From the NCBI RefSeq assembly GCF_000597725.1, contig NZ_JFBL01000002.1, forward strand, positions 62,001 through 126,000: DNA of 64,000 bases, written 5' to 3'. Under the pieces are notes generated by a model, which did not search any database, was not told where the DNA came from, and saw only the letters and a program-made list of their open reading frames with translations. The position numbers and the translations under genes were made by a program. Each line of letters starts with the position of its first letter. The stretch's first letter is position 1. Positions 1 through 9,581 of this stretch are shown piece by piece. The stretch is from Sulfurospirillum arcachonense DSM 9755. GTDB lineage: Bacteria > Campylobacterota > Campylobacteria > Campylobacterales > Sulfurospirillaceae.

Positions 1-156
1 TTTATTTTCATAACTTAAAGCTTTTTTATAGTTGTCAACTTTTTTTTCTACTATTGCTGGTTTAAGTGTTTTTTTTGCTATAATACTCTGTTTTTCAGAA
101 CATGCACTAAAGATAATTCCAACTAGAATTATGAGAAATATATGTATAATTTTCAA
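1..156 (-). CDS. Lipoprotein, 3' end cut by window edge
   Basis: Partial minus-strand gene; the window holds the first 52 codons. It would start at a TTG (complement of 154-156) preceded by AAGG seven bases upstream. The product opens with KII, then a hydrophobic stretch ending in the lipobox FSAC, so it looks like a lipoprotein with Cys about residue 19. After the lipobox the chain is Lys-rich (for example VEKKVDNYKKAL). Nothing in the visible part identifies a family. It diverges from rplU, and the space between (157-322) must hold promoters for both. The TTG start is inferred from the Shine-Dalgarno match and the signal sequence. Confidence 0.55.
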   Translation of the reverse strand, partial: MKIIHIFLIILVGIIFSACSEKQSIIAKKTLKPAIVEKKVDNYKKALSYENK

Positions 157-271
157 TGAGAAACCTTAATTTTATTGATTGTGTATTGTACTAAAAAATC
201 ATAATTATGTAAATTATTTTTTAAAAGACAAGAGTATTTCATATAAAACTTTAATCTTACCTTAATGAAAC

Positions 272-283
272 TTTTGGTAAAAT
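272..283 (+). promoter_or_regulatory. Probable rplU promoter (-10 element)
   Basis: The string TTTTGGTAAAAT ends 39 bases before the rplU start codon. TAAAAT at 278-283 fits a -10 box with GG just upstream, as in other genes of this window (for example accD at 28790-28795). No clear -35 box is visible, which is usual for sigma-70 promoters in Campylobacterota. Confidence 0.5.
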
Positions 284-322
284 CCTCATCTTAATTAAAA
301 AACTCTTCAAAAGGACATACTA

Positions 323-631
323 ATGTATGCAATCATTAAAAATGGCGGGAAGCAGTATAAAGTTCAAGAGGGAGATTTTATAAATCTTGATCGTCTTGAC
401 GCTCAGCCAAAAGAGAAAATCGAGGTGACTGAAGTTTTAGCTGTAAATAACGGCGAACTTAAAGTGGGAGCTCCATTCGTGGATGGTGCAAAAGTGGAAT
501 TAGAAGTTATCACTGAAGGTAAAGATGCGAAAGTAATTATCTTTAAAAAGCGTAGAAGAAAAGATTCAAAACTTAAACGTGGTTTCAGAAGACAGTTCAC
601 AAAAGTTAAAGTTTTAAGCATAACTGCTTAA
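323..631 (+). CDS. rplU: 50S ribosomal protein L21
   Basis: Structural protein of the large ribosomal subunit that contacts 23S rRNA. The 102-residue length is that of the family. It opens with the L21 signature [17 protein letters not shown] and has the conserved basic stretch [17 protein letters not shown] near the C-terminus. The start is ATG at 323, nine bases after AAAAGGA. It is followed 32 bases later by rpmA, the usual L21-L27 pair, and the two are probably co-transcribed from the promoter just upstream. No unusual features. Confidence 0.97.
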   Translation: MYAIIKNGGKQYKVQEGDFINLDRLDAQPKEKIEVTEVLAVNNGELKVGAPFVDGAKVELEVITEGKDAKVIIFKKRRRKDSKLKRGFRRQFTKVKVLSITA

Positions 632-663
632 TCCCATTAAGACACTAAGAAAAGGAAAAACTA

Positions 664-921
664 ATGGCACATAAGAAAGGTCAAGGTAGTACCCAGAATA
701 ATAGAGATTCAGCTGGTCGTAGACTAGGTGTTAAAAAATATGGTGGTGAATTTGTAGTTGCTGGTAATATTATAATTCGTCAACGTGGAACAAAAACTCA
801 CCCTGGTGATAATGTTGGTATGGGAACAGACCATACAATTTTTGCTCTTGTTGATGGATATGTTCAGTTTGGACGTAAAGACAAACATAGAAACAAAGTT
901 TCTGTAATCCCCGCATCATAA
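664..921 (+). CDS. rpmA: 50S ribosomal protein L27
   Basis: Large-subunit ribosomal protein whose N-terminal arm reaches towards the peptidyl transferase centre. The 85 residues begin [20 protein letters not shown] and contain the family signature [19 protein letters not shown]. There is no cleavable N-terminal extension of the Firmicutes type. AAAAGGA lies just upstream of the ATG. A stem-loop directly after the stop closes the rplU-rpmA unit. Confidence 0.97.
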   Translation: MAHKKGQGSTQNNRDSAGRRLGVKKYGGEFVVAGNIIIRQRGTKTHPGDNVGMGTDHTIFALVDGYVQFGRKDKHRNKVSVIPAS

Positions 922-925
922 TTTA

Positions 926-950
926 AAAGACGAGTTTTAGACTCGTCTTT
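926..950 (+). terminator. Stem-loop terminator after rpmA
   Basis: AAAGACGAGT (926-935) pairs with ACTCGTCTTT (941-950) around the five-base loop TTTAG, five bases after the rpmA stop. The 3' arm ends in only three T and is followed by CCCCC, so the U-tract is poor. It may work as a weak terminator or as a 3' end-stabilising hairpin. Confidence 0.65.
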
Positions 951-957
951 CCCCCTC

Positions 958-1001
958 AAATCTATCTACAATCCTTACATGTAAAGATTATAGATAGATT
1001 T
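958..1001. repeat. 44-bp near-perfect palindrome centred on TTACATGTAA
   Basis: The two halves 958-979 and 980-1001 are inverted copies of each other: 20 of 22 base pairs match (mismatches only 969/990 and 974/985) and there is no loop. The outer arms are AAATCTATCTA and TAGATAGATTT; the centre is TTACATGTAA at 975-984. It sits between the rpmA terminator and obg. It could be a large terminator hairpin, a protein-binding site or a cruciform-forming element. Confidence 0.75.
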
Positions 1002-1120
1002 AAAAATAAAAATAATTTTCCTATTAATAAAATAAAAAAGTTTTTTGTCAAACTATGCGTTTTGGTAATGTAAATTTTAAAGGAATTTATTTCTTTAAAG
1101 AGAGATAAAATAATAGGGAT

Positions 1121-1146
1121 TTTTAGAGTAAAAAGCTCTAAAAGGA
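1121..1146 (+). promoter_or_regulatory. Stem-loop abutting the obg ribosome binding site
   Basis: TTTTAGAG (1121-1128) pairs with CTCTAAAA (1136-1143) around a seven-base loop. The 3' arm runs into the Shine-Dalgarno AAAGGAG (1141-1146) of obg. The same arrangement occurs before proB, parB and atpC. It may affect mRNA processing or translation; the function is inference. Confidence 0.45.
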
Positions 1147-1154
1147 GAAATCAA

Positions 1155-2276
1155 ATGTTCGTAGATAATGTACAATTAACACTTAGTTCTGGAAATGGTG
1201 GTGCAGGTTGTGTATCTTTTAGACGTGAAAAACATGTTATTAAAGGTGGACCAGATGGTGGTGATGGCGGAAAAGGTGGAAATGTTTTTTTTAAAGTAGA
1301 CAAAAACACTCATACTCTTTCTCATTTTCGCGGATCACAGCATTTAAAAGCTAAAAATGGACAACCAGGAATGGCACGTAAATGTTATGGTAAGTATGGT
1401 GAATCACTAGAAGTTATAGTTCCTCCAGGAACTCAAGTAGTTGATACCCAAACAGGGGATATTTTACTTGATTTGATTACTGACGGTCAAAAAACAATGT
1501 TTATTGAAGGTGGAAAAGGTGGACTAGGAAATGTCCATTTTAAAGGGCCAACAAATCAAAGACCAAGTTACGCACAACCAGGTATCAATGGTGAAACTAA
1601 ATCTGTAAGGTTAGAATTAAAACTTATAGCAGATGTTGGACTAGTAGGTTTTCCAAATGTTGGTAAATCAACGCTTATTTCTGTTTTATCCAATGCGGAA
1701 CCTGAAATTGCAAACTATGAATTTACAACATTGACTCCTAAACTTGGTGTTGTTGAAACTGATAATTATCAATCATATGTTATGGCTGATATCCCTGGGA
1801 TTATTGAAGGTGCTAGTGATGGAAGAGGTCTTGGATTAGACTTCTTAAAACATATCGAAAGAACAAAATTTTTATTATTTATGGTTGATATTGCAAACTA
1901 TAGAGAACTTGAAGATCAGTTTAAAACATTAGCAGAAGAGTTAAAAAACTTTTCTCAAAATTTAGCTGATAGACATTATGCAATCGCTTTAACAAGAAGT
2001 GATGCGATAAGTGATGAAGAAGTAGTAGAGAAGAGCAAAGGTTTTATTGAAATGTTAGGTTTAGAACCAAACAAAAATGGAAAGCATTTTGGTTTTGAAG
2101 AGAGTATCCCAGCATTTTGTCAAGATGTGAATGGATTTGAAGGTTATGATAGTTCAAAACCATATTTTGTAATGCCAATTTCATCAATATCAAGAAAAAA
2201 TTTAGAAGCTATAAAATATGCACTTTTAGGTGCTGTAAATGAAACAAGAAAAGTAAAAGAAGAAATAATAGATTAA
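1155..2276 (+). CDS. obg: Obg family GTPase (ribosome biogenesis / stress)
   Basis: Essential GTPase that binds the 50S subunit and takes part in ribosome maturation and stress responses. Residues 1-158 form the Gly-rich Obg fold ([25 protein letters not shown]). The G domain follows with P-loop GFPNVGKST (165-173), a TTLTP switch region (191-195) and DIPG (212-215). The G4 motif normally written NKxD reads TRSD (280-283), an unusual form that keeps the guanine-contacting Asp. The length of 373 is a little above the E. coli protein but there is no separate long OCT domain. It starts at ATG 1155 behind AAAGGAG and lies upstream of proB. Confidence 0.95.
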   Translation: MFVDNVQLTLSSGNGGAGCVSFRREKHVIKGGPDGGDGGKGGNVFFKVDKNTHTLSHFRGSQHLKAKNGQPGMARKCYGKYGESLEVIVPPGTQVVDTQTGDILLDLITDGQKTMFIEGGKGGLGNVHFKGPTNQRPSYAQPGINGETKSVRLELKLIADVGLVGFPNVGKSTLISVLSNAEPEIANYEFTTLTPKLGVVETDNYQSYVMADIPGIIEGASDGRGLGLDFLKHIERTKFLLFMVDIANYRELEDQFKTLAEELKNFSQNLADRHYAIALTRSDAISDEEVVEKSKGFIEMLGLEPNKNGKHFGFEESIPAFCQDVNGFEGYDSSKPYFVMPISSISRKNLEAIKYALLGAVNETRKVKEEIID

Positions 2277-2285
2277 TAAAGGAAA

Positions 2286-3085
<800 letters not shown>

Positions 3086-3086
<1 letters not shown>

Positions 3087-4003
3087 TGAATATTGTTTTT
3101 ATGGGAACACCTGATTATGCAACAAAGATTTTAAAAGAACTTCTTACATGTAAAGATATAAAAGTTCCTTTACTTGTTACTCAGCCAGACAAACCAGTAG
3201 GAAGAAAACAAGTTTTAACGCCACCTCATACAAAAAATTATGCATTAACTAATTCAGTTGATATAGAAATTTACCAACCAAAAACTTTAAAAAGTGAAGA
3301 AGCATATGAGTATATAAACTCTTTTAAACCAGATTTTATTGTAGTAGCTGCATATGGTCAAATACTACCTAAGAGTATACTAGACATCGCTCCTTGTATC
3401 AATCTACATGCTTCATTGCTTCCTTCTTATCGTGGGGCTAGTCCTATTCAATCTTCACTGTTAAATGAAGATAAATTTGCAGGGGTTACTTCTATGCTTA
3501 TGGAAGAAGGGCTTGATACTGGAGATATATTAGGATTTACTTATCTTGAATTAGATGAGCATATGAAAGTAGATAAACTTTTTGAAACTCTTTCAGATAT
3601 GGCAGCAAAATTAACAATAAAAACATTAAAAAACTTTTCAATGATTGAGCCAATCAAACAAAAAAATGCAGATACTTCATACGCTGCTAAAATTAAAAAA
3701 TCTGATGGTTTAGTATCTTTTGAAAGAAATAGTGCAAGTGAGATTTATACAAAGTTTAGAGCATATGATCCATGGCCAGGACTATTTTTAGATTCGGGAT
3801 TAAAATTAAAAGATATAAAAGTAGTTGATATAAAAAATGGTAAAAATGCAGGTGAGATAATAAGCATAGATGAAAATGTTACCGTTACATGTAAAGAGGG
3901 TAGTTTGGCATTAAAGATGGTTCAAGCACCTTCTAAGAAACCTATGAGTGCAGTGGAATATATAAGAGGGAAAAGGTTAGACGTTGGAAATCAAGTGGTT
4001 TAA
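3086..4003 (+). CDS. fmt: Methionyl-tRNA formyltransferase
   Basis: Transfers a formyl group from 10-formyl-tetrahydrofolate to Met-tRNAfMet. It starts MNIVFMGTPDYA, has the substrate segment VTQPDKPVGRKQ, and the conserved NLHASLLPSYRGASPIQ that carries the catalytic Asn/His region of the formyltransferase fold. The C-terminal part (from about residue 205) is the OB-like tRNA-binding domain, with FRAYDPWPGLFL. The 305-residue length is normal. Its ATG shares one base with the proB stop, and its end overlaps the birA start by 20 bases. Confidence 0.95.
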
Positions 4004-4619
4004 GCATTTACCTTCAACACATAAATATCTTATAGAAAGTATAAAAAACCAATCTATAGTGGCTCCTTTAGCTGTTGGAGTAGACTTTCAAAGTGATGGC
4101 GTAGGAAGTAGAGGAAATTCTTGGCAAGGGGAAGAAGGAAATCTCTATTTTTCTTTTTGTGTAAAAGAGGAACATTTACCAAAAGATTTAAAATTAGAGT
4201 CAATTTCTATCTATTTTTCGTTTCTCATGAAAGAGGTTTTAGCCGAGTTAGACTCGGATATATGGATAAAATGGCCAAATGATTTTTATATAAAAAATAC
4301 AAAAGCAGGTGGAGTAATTACTACGAAAGTAAAAGACACTATTATTGGTTCAATTGGTATCAATATCCTCCATGCACCAGCGCAATTTGCTACTTTAGAT
4401 GTACAAATTGTACCTAAAAAATTAGTAGAACTTTTTATAAAAAAATTGAAAGAAAAAATTTCATGGAAGAATGTTTTTAGTAAATATAAGATAGAATTTC
4501 AAAATAGTCTTGGCTTTACCTTCCACTTAGAAGGTAAAAAATTATCATTATCTGATGCAAAGTTGTTAGATGATGGTTCAATTGAAATAGAAAACAAAAG
4601 GGTGTACAGTTTAAGATGA
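3984..4619 (+). CDS. birA: Biotin--protein ligase, catalytic domain only
   Basis: Activates biotin to biotinyl-AMP and attaches it to biotin carboxyl carrier protein; accD, a subunit of the same carboxylase, is in this window. The 211 residues cover the ligase domain only and lack the N-terminal helix-turn-helix of E. coli BirA, so it is not expected to repress genes. Visible motifs are VGSRGNSW (40-47, the biotinyl-AMP loop; the usual form is GRGRxGRxW), KWPND (96-100) and K107 in NTKAGGV. The loop is unusual: the first Arg is a Val/Gly. The start overlaps fmt and the stop overlaps parA (ATGAG). Confidence 0.88.
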   Translation: MEIKWFKHLPSTHKYLIESIKNQSIVAPLAVGVDFQSDGVGSRGNSWQGEEGNLYFSFCVKEEHLPKDLKLESISIYFSFLMKEVLAELDSDIWIKWPNDFYIKNTKAGGVITTKVKDTIIGSIGINILHAPAQFATLDVQIVPKKLVELFIKKLKEKISWKNVFSKYKIEFQNSLGFTFHLEGKKLSLSDAKLLDDGSIEIENKRVYSLR

Positions 4620-5401
4620 GTGAAATTATTGCTATAGCTAATCAAAAAGGTGGTGTTGGTAAAACAACGACTGCTGTGAATCTTGCTGCATCACTTGCTG
4701 TGGCAGAAAAAAGAGTTTTGCTGATAGATATCGATCCTCAATCAAATGCAACTACAGGTTTAGGTATTCATAGAAATGATTATGAGTATAATATCTATCA
4801 TGTACTAATAGGAAGAAAAAAACTTTCACAAGTCATTTTAGAAACATCTTTACCTACTTTACATATAGCACCATCAAATATTGGTTTAGTTGGTGTAGAA
4901 AAAGAGTTTTATGATGCTAAAACTAAAGGAAGAGAACTTATCTTAAAAAATAAAATTGAAGAGATAAAAGATCAGTATGATTATATTATCATTGATTCAC
5001 CTCCTGCATTAGGAAGCATTACTATCAATGCGCTTAGTGCTGCAAACTCTGTAATTATACCTATTCAGTGTGAGTTTTTTGCATTAGAGGGATTAGCACA
5101 ACTTTTAAATACTGTAAAACTTATTAAAAAAACAATTAATCCAAAATTAGATATTCGAGGTTTCTTACCAACGATGTATAGTACGCAGAACAATCTTTCA
5201 AAACAGGTTTTTGCAGATTTAAAACAACATTTTAAAAATAAACTATTTGTAGATGAAGAAACATCAAATTATGTAGTGATTCCAAGAAATATAAAACTTG
5301 CAGAATCTCCAAGTTTTGGAAAACCAATTATACTATATGATGTACAATCACCTGGTTCAAAAGCATATCAAAATTTAGCAAATTCAATATTAGTGAGCTA
5401 A
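4616..5401 (+). CDS. parA: ParA/Soj chromosome partitioning ATPase
   Basis: ATPase that moves ParB-parS complexes during chromosome segregation. It has the deviant Walker A KGGVGKTT (11-18), DIDPQSNATTGLG (Walker A' region), and IIDSPPALG (Walker B) about residues 124-132. The 261 residues and lack of an N-terminal helix-turn-helix mark the chromosomal type. ATG at 4616 overlaps the birA stop by four bases. It is followed 83 bases later by parB. No parS-like palindrome was seen in this window. Confidence 0.95.
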   Translation: MSEIIAIANQKGGVGKTTTAVNLAASLAVAEKRVLLIDIDPQSNATTGLGIHRNDYEYNIYHVLIGRKKLSQVILETSLPTLHIAPSNIGLVGVEKEFYDAKTKGRELILKNKIEEIKDQYDYIIIDSPPALGSITINALSAANSVIIPIQCEFFALEGLAQLLNTVKLIKKTINPKLDIRGFLPTMYSTQNNLSKQVFADLKQHFKNKLFVDEETSNYVVIPRNIKLAESPSFGKPIILYDVQSPGSKAYQNLANSILVS

Positions 5402-5445
5402 TCCATGATAAATTCTATGCAGAGCATTAGCTTTAGTGAAAGGAA

Positions 5446-5472
5446 TTTTTATTGGACTTCGTTCAATAAAAA
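5446..5472 (+). promoter_or_regulatory. Strong stem-loop abutting the parB ribosome binding site
   Basis: An 11-base stem, TTTTTATTGGA (5446-5456) with TTCAATAAAAA (5462-5472), closes the loop CTTCG; one G-U pair. AAGGAG overlaps its end (5471-5476). It is the strongest of the hairpins that precede a Shine-Dalgarno here. It could set the ParA:ParB ratio or be an RNase processing point; this is inference. Confidence 0.5.
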
Positions 5473-5484
5473 GGAGATAATTAA

Positions 5485-6339
5485 GTGAGTGCAAAAAAAG
5501 CTTTAGGAAGAGGGTTAGGTGCAATTTTTGAAGATGTTGAAGATGCTTATAATCAAGATTTAAATAACGCTCAAGATTTAGTAAGAGATATAGATGTAAA
5601 TAGAATTTCTCCAAATCCATACCAACCAAGAAAATATTTTAATGAAAGTGCCATTAAAGAGCTTAGCGAATCTATTAAAAAACATGGATTATTACAACCT
5701 ATTATTGTTGTCGAAAAAGACAATGATTATATGTTGCTTGCTGGTGAGAGAAGATTTCGTGCTACTAAAAAAGCTGGATTAGAAACGATAAGAGCCATTG
5801 TCGCAGATATCGAATCTGAAAATTTAAGAGAATTAGCTCTTATAGAAAATATTCAAAGAGAAGATTTAAATCCAATAGAATTAGCAATTGCTTATAAAGA
5901 GTTAATCGAAGAGTATAATATTACTCAAGAAGGACTTTCAGAAGTTGTTAAAAAAAGTCGTACACAAATAACAAATACTTTAAGACTTCTGAGTTTAACT
6001 GAAAAAACACAAAAGTTAGTGGTAGAAGGTAAATTATCTCAAGGACATGCTAAAGTTGTTGTAGGATTGGATTCAAATGATGAGCAAACTGTTGTAAATA
6101 CTATCTTAGGACAAAAACTAAGTGTTAGAGAAACAGAACAACTTGTAAAAAAAATAAAAAATACAGAACAAAAAAGTGATATTTCAAAAAATAAACAGAT
6201 AAAAGAAACTTTAGAGTTCACATCTTTAGAAAAACGCTTAAATAGTTTTGGATTAAAAACTAAAACAAAAGCGCACTCAATCACAATCGAATTTGAAAAT
6301 AGCGAATCAATTGATCAATTTTTAGAAAAAATTAAATAA
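5485..6339 (+). CDS. parB: ParB/Spo0J chromosome partitioning protein
   Basis: CTPase and parS-binding protein that loads ParA cargo. It starts with GTG at 5485 (SAKKALGRGLGAIF, typical of ParB) behind AAGGAG; no ATG is in reach. The ParB/Srx domain has NPYQPRKYF, IVVEKDNDYMLLAGERRFRA (the GERRxRA CTP-binding box at about residues 89-95) and ENIQREDLNPIE. The central helix-turn-helix is around VVKKSRTQITNTLRLLSL. The 284-residue length is normal. It forms one unit with parA, although the space between them holds a strong hairpin. Confidence 0.95.
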   Translation: MSAKKALGRGLGAIFEDVEDAYNQDLNNAQDLVRDIDVNRISPNPYQPRKYFNESAIKELSESIKKHGLLQPIIVVEKDNDYMLLAGERRFRATKKAGLETIRAIVADIESENLRELALIENIQREDLNPIELAIAYKELIEEYNITQEGLSEVVKKSRTQITNTLRLLSLTEKTQKLVVEGKLSQGHAKVVVGLDSNDEQTVVNTILGQKLSVRETEQLVKKIKNTEQKSDISKNKQIKETLEFTSLEKRLNSFGLKTKTKAHSITIEFENSESIDQFLEKIK

Positions 6340-6370
6340 TTCTTCTTAGTTTAATAAAGATTTTTACTTA

Positions 6371-6384
6371 ATTATGTTAAAATC
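6371..6384 (+). promoter_or_regulatory. Probable promoter of the ATP synthase operon
   Basis: TTATGTTAAAATCC, with -10 box TAAAAT at 6378-6383, lies 87 bases before atpF'. The same TTATGNTAAAAT core occurs before slyD, the 51.3-kb operon and others in this window. Confidence 0.55.
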
Positions 6385-6470
6385 CGCACAATTTTAGTTA
6401 TGTCTGCTTAATAAGATATAACTAAATTGGTGGTTATTAATGAGTCATACCTAGTTAAAGGAGCAAAAAC

Positions 6471-6893
6471 ATGTTGGACATTAGCCCAATACTTTTGCTG
6501 GTAACGGGATTTGTGTTTTTCTTCTTATTAATTGTACTTAATAAGATACTTTATAAACCGCTTTTGCAATTCATTGACAATAGAAATGAATCTATCAAAC
6601 GCGATTTAGAAAATGCAGGTAAAAATACCAGTGATGTTGAGGCTTACTACAAAGAGGCGGATCAAATTATCCATGACGCGAAAGCAGAAGCGGGAAAAAT
6701 TAGAGAAGCAGCTTTAAGTGAAGCAAGAGAGATTGCCGCAAAAAAAGTTGAACAAAAGCATAGTGAACTTGAAGAAGAGTACACAGCGTTTTTAAAAGAC
6801 TTAGATGCGGAAAAAACAGAATTTCAAGAAAACTTGAGTGCTAAGATACCTCTTTTTAGAGATAGCATCAAGCAAAAACTTGGCAATATATAG
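6471..6893 (+). CDS. atpF': ATP synthase Fo subunit b'
   Basis: Peripheral-stalk subunit. An N-terminal membrane helix (about residues 5-27, ISPILLLVTGFVFFFLLIV) is followed by a long charged helix rich in A, E, K and Q that forms the coiled coil. 140 residues. The next gene encodes a second b-type subunit, so the stalk is probably a b/b' heterodimer as in cyanobacteria and other Campylobacterota. It is separated from parB by 131 bases with its own promoter and starts behind AAAGGAG. Confidence 0.9.
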   Translation: MLDISPILLLVTGFVFFFLLIVLNKILYKPLLQFIDNRNESIKRDLENAGKNTSDVEAYYKEADQIIHDAKAEAGKIREAALSEAREIAAKKVEQKHSELEEEYTAFLKDLDAEKTEFQENLSAKIPLFRDSIKQKLGNI

Positions 6894-6901
6894 GAGCTTG
6901 G

Positions 6902-7417
6902 ATGAAAATTAGATATATATTACTCTTATTAGCACCAGCACTATTGTTGGCAAATGGTGGCGGTGAAGGTGAAGGAACTGATATTCTTCCTAGAGCTGTT
7001 AACTTTGTTATATTCGCTTCTATCCTTTATTATCTTTTAGCAGATCATGTTAAAATAGCATATAAAGGTAGAATAGCAGGCATTGCAGATAGATTAGATT
7101 CAATACAGGTCAAAGTAAAAGAATCATTGAATGCAAAAGAAGCAGCGCAAGCAAAAGTCGAAGAGGCAAAAGCAAATGCTAAATCATTAATTGAAACTTC
7201 TAAGAGAGAAGCACAACTTCTTTCAGAAAAAGTAGCAAGTGATGTAAATAGTGAACTTTTAAGTCTAGAAAAAGGTTTTCAAGAAAAAATCGAAATTGAA
7301 AGACGTAAGATGGCTCGTGCTGTTGTTACTAGTGTTTTAGATGAGATGTTTGATGAAGATTCAGTTTCTTTAGATAAAGAAGAGCTTGTGAAGATTGTAA
7401 TGAAGAAGGTTGCATAA
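6902..7417 (+). CDS. atpF: ATP synthase Fo subunit b
   Basis: Second peripheral-stalk subunit, 171 residues. It has an N-terminal hydrophobic, signal-like stretch (KIRYILLLLAPALLLANG), a Gly/Glu-rich linker and a second membrane helix (NFVIFASILYYLLA, about 35-48), then a long helical domain with many A, E and K. The extra N-terminal hydrophobic segment, possibly cleaved after LLA, is a feature of epsilon-type b subunits. It starts eight bases after atpF' and its stop overlaps the atpH start by one base (TAATG). Confidence 0.9.
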   Translation: MKIRYILLLLAPALLLANGGGEGEGTDILPRAVNFVIFASILYYLLADHVKIAYKGRIAGIADRLDSIQVKVKESLNAKEAAQAKVEEAKANAKSLIETSKREAQLLSEKVASDVNSELLSLEKGFQEKIEIERRKMARAVVTSVLDEMFDEDSVSLDKEELVKIVMKKVA

Positions 7418-7947
7418 TGAAAGGGATTATCGCAAAAAAATATGTAAATGCTTTAATTAAAAGTTGTAGTGATGCTGAAATCATTTCAGTTGAAAATGCT
7501 ATTAACGAATTAGCGACAGCATTTAGTTCTACAAAATTTAACAATATAATACTCTCTCCTGACTTTAGTAGTGAGAAAAAAGAGGAATTTGTTTTATCTT
7601 TGTTAGAAAAAAGCGAAGGAAAAATTTTAAATCTTGTAAAGTTACTAGCGCTAAATGATCGTTTAGCTCTTATACCTGTAATTGCAAAAGAGTTAAAATA
7701 TCAAACTTCACTAAAAAGTAATTCTTTTGAAGGTGAAGTAGTCAGTAACTTTGAAATTGGCAAAGAGCAAATTACTAAATTAGAAGAGAATTTTAGTAAA
7801 AAATTCAGTGCAAATATCAAGTTAAATAATGTGGTAAGTGATTATCCTGGGGTAAAAATCCAGCTAGACGATTTGGGTGTTGAAGTTAGTTTTTCATTAG
7901 ACAGACTAAAAACTCAAATGGTAGAGCACATTTTAAAAGCAATCTAG
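7417..7947 (+). CDS. atpH: ATP synthase F1 subunit delta
   Basis: Joins the peripheral stalk to the top of F1. The 176 residues begin MKGIIAKKYVNALI, the classic delta opening (KRYAxAL). The middle has FVLSLLEKSEGKILNLVKLLALNDRLALIP, corresponding to the conserved NFLxLLxENxRLxxLP region, here in two halves of one helix-turn. It is coupled to atpF by a one-base overlap and is followed by a 106-base gap with stem-loops before atpA. Confidence 0.92.
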   Translation: MKGIIAKKYVNALIKSCSDAEIISVENAINELATAFSSTKFNNIILSPDFSSEKKEEFVLSLLEKSEGKILNLVKLLALNDRLALIPVIAKELKYQTSLKSNSFEGEVVSNFEIGKEQITKLEENFSKKFSANIKLNNVVSDYPGVKIQLDDLGVEVSFSLDRLKTQMVEHILKAI

Positions 7948-7960
7948 AAAGATTTTCTCT

Positions 7961-8014
7961 GTGAAGCATTAGCTTCGATGAGATGAAATTAACTTGGAAG
8001 AAATTCTGAGTTAA
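7961..8014 (+). promoter_or_regulatory. Stem-loops in the atpH-atpA gap
   Basis: GAAGC (7963-7967) pairs with GCTTC (7972-7976) around ATTA, and TTAACT (7989-7994) pairs with AGTTAA (8009-8014). This is the largest gap inside the ATP synthase cluster. The hairpins could allow mRNA processing so that the alpha and beta subunits, needed three per complex, are made in excess. The function is inference. Confidence 0.35.
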
Positions 8015-8053
8015 ATAAGAAATTTAATAAAAAAGTATGGTAAGGAGCAATTT

Positions 8054-9571
8054 GTGGGAGCAAAAATGAAAGCTGACGAGATCAGTTCAATCATTAAAGA
8101 ACGCATTGATAACTTCGAACTCAACGTTGATGTCGAAGAGACGGGTAAAGTTATTTCAGCTGCAGATGGTATTGCAAATGTTTATGGTTTAAACAACGTA
8201 ATGGCTGGTGAAATGGTTGAGTTTGAAAATGGTGAAAGAGGTATGGCACTTAACTTAGAAGAGTCAAGTGTTGGTGTTGTTGTACTTGGTAGTAGTAATG
8301 ATATCAAAGAAGGAACATCAGTTAAAAGATTAGGAAGACTACTTCGTGTTCCTGTTGGTGATGCACTAATAGGACGTGTTGTAAATTCTCTTGGTGATCC
8401 AATTGACTCAAAAGGTCCAATTGAAGCAACTGAGAGTAGATTTGTTGAAGAAAAAGCACATGGAATTATGGCAAGAAAGTCAGTTCATGAGCCACTTCAA
8501 ACAGGTCTTAAAGCGATTGATGCACTTGTACCAATTGGTAGAGGTCAAAGAGAGCTTATTATTGGTGATAGACAAACAGGTAAAACTACAGTTGCAATCG
8601 ATACAATTATTAACCAAAAAGGTCAAGATGTTGTATGTATTTATGTTGCGATTGGTCAAAAACAATCAACAGTAGCACAAGTTGTTAAAAAACTTGAAGA
8701 GCATGGAGCAATGGATTATACTATCATTGTAAATGCTGGTGCTTCTGATTCAGCTGCATTACAATACTTAGCACCATATGCTGGTGTTGCTATGGGTGAA
8801 TATTTTAGAGATAATTCACGTCATGGACTTATTGTATATGATGATTTATCTAAACATGCTGTTGCATATCGTGAAATGTCACTTATTCTTAGACGTCCTC
8901 CAGGTCGTGAAGCATATCCTGGTGATGTTTTCTATCTTCACTCAAGACTTCTTGAGAGAGCTGCAAAAGTAAATGATGAGTTAGGTGGAGGTTCACTTAC
9001 AGCTCTTCCTATTATTGAAACACAAGCTGGTGACGTTTCTGCGTATATTCCAACAAATGTTATTTCAATTACAGATGGTCAGATTTTCTTAGAATCAGAT
9101 TTATTTAACTCAGGTATTCGCCCGGCAATTAACGTTGGTCTTTCAGTATCTCGTGTTGGTGGTTCTGCTCAAATTAAAGCTACAAAACAAGTTGCTGGTA
9201 CACTTAGACTTGATCTTGCTCAATATCGTGAGCTTCAAGCGTTTGCACAATTTGCAAGTGATCTTGATGAATCAAGTAGAAAACAACTTGAGCGTGGTGA
9301 GAGAATGGTAGAAATACTTAAACAAGCTCAGTACTCTCCGCTTCCTGTTGAAAAACAAGTTACTATTATTTATGCTGGTGCAAGAGGTTTTCTTGATGAT
9401 ATTGAAGCAAATGAAGTAACACGTTTTGAAGCTGAGTTATATCCATTTATAGAAGCTAAGTACCCTGAAATTCTTGAACAAATTAGAAGCAAACAAAAAT
9501 TAGATAAAGAAGTTGAAGATCTATTAGCTAAAGCATTGAATGAGTTTAAAGCAACGTTTGCAGTAAAGTAA
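8054..9571 (+). CDS. atpA: ATP synthase F1 subunit alpha
   Basis: Non-catalytic nucleotide-binding subunit of F1, 505 residues, full length. The P-loop GDRQTGKTT is near residue 171, followed by the family segments [14 protein letters not shown] (here [12 protein letters not shown]), and [17 protein letters not shown] near 355. Two starts are possible: GTG 8054 ([10 protein letters not shown], with AAGGAG upstream) and ATG 8066 (with GGGAG inside the first codons). I chose the GTG because family members in related bacteria usually begin MxAKxxADEI, which is from memory. Confidence 0.97.
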   Translation: MGAKMKADEISSIIKERIDNFELNVDVEETGKVISAADGIANVYGLNNVMAGEMVEFENGERGMALNLEESSVGVVVLGSSNDIKEGTSVKRLGRLLRVPVGDALIGRVVNSLGDPIDSKGPIEATESRFVEEKAHGIMARKSVHEPLQTGLKAIDALVPIGRGQRELIIGDRQTGKTTVAIDTIINQKGQDVVCIYVAIGQKQSTVAQVVKKLEEHGAMDYTIIVNAGASDSAALQYLAPYAGVAMGEYFRDNSRHGLIVYDDLSKHAVAYREMSLILRRPPGREAYPGDVFYLHSRLLERAAKVNDELGGGSLTALPIIETQAGDVSAYIPTNVISITDGQIFLESDLFNSGIRPAINVGLSVSRVGGSAQIKATKQVAGTLRLDLAQYRELQAFAQFASDLDESSRKQLERGERMVEILKQAQYSPLPVEKQVTIIYAGARGFLDDIEANEVTRFEAELYPFIEAKYPEILEQIRSKQKLDKEVEDLLAKALNEFKATFAVK

Positions 9572-9581
9572 GGATTAGACA

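Noticed and set aside
4616-6339. parS site near parAB
   Set aside because: Looked for a TGTTTCACGTGAAACA-like 16-mer in and around the genes; none visible. TTACATGTAA is not similar enough to count as parS.
8391-8972. Short open frames inside atpA and atpD in other frames
   Set aside because: Products are runs of Leu, Val, Gln and Lys with no signals; the alpha and beta subunits fill the space.
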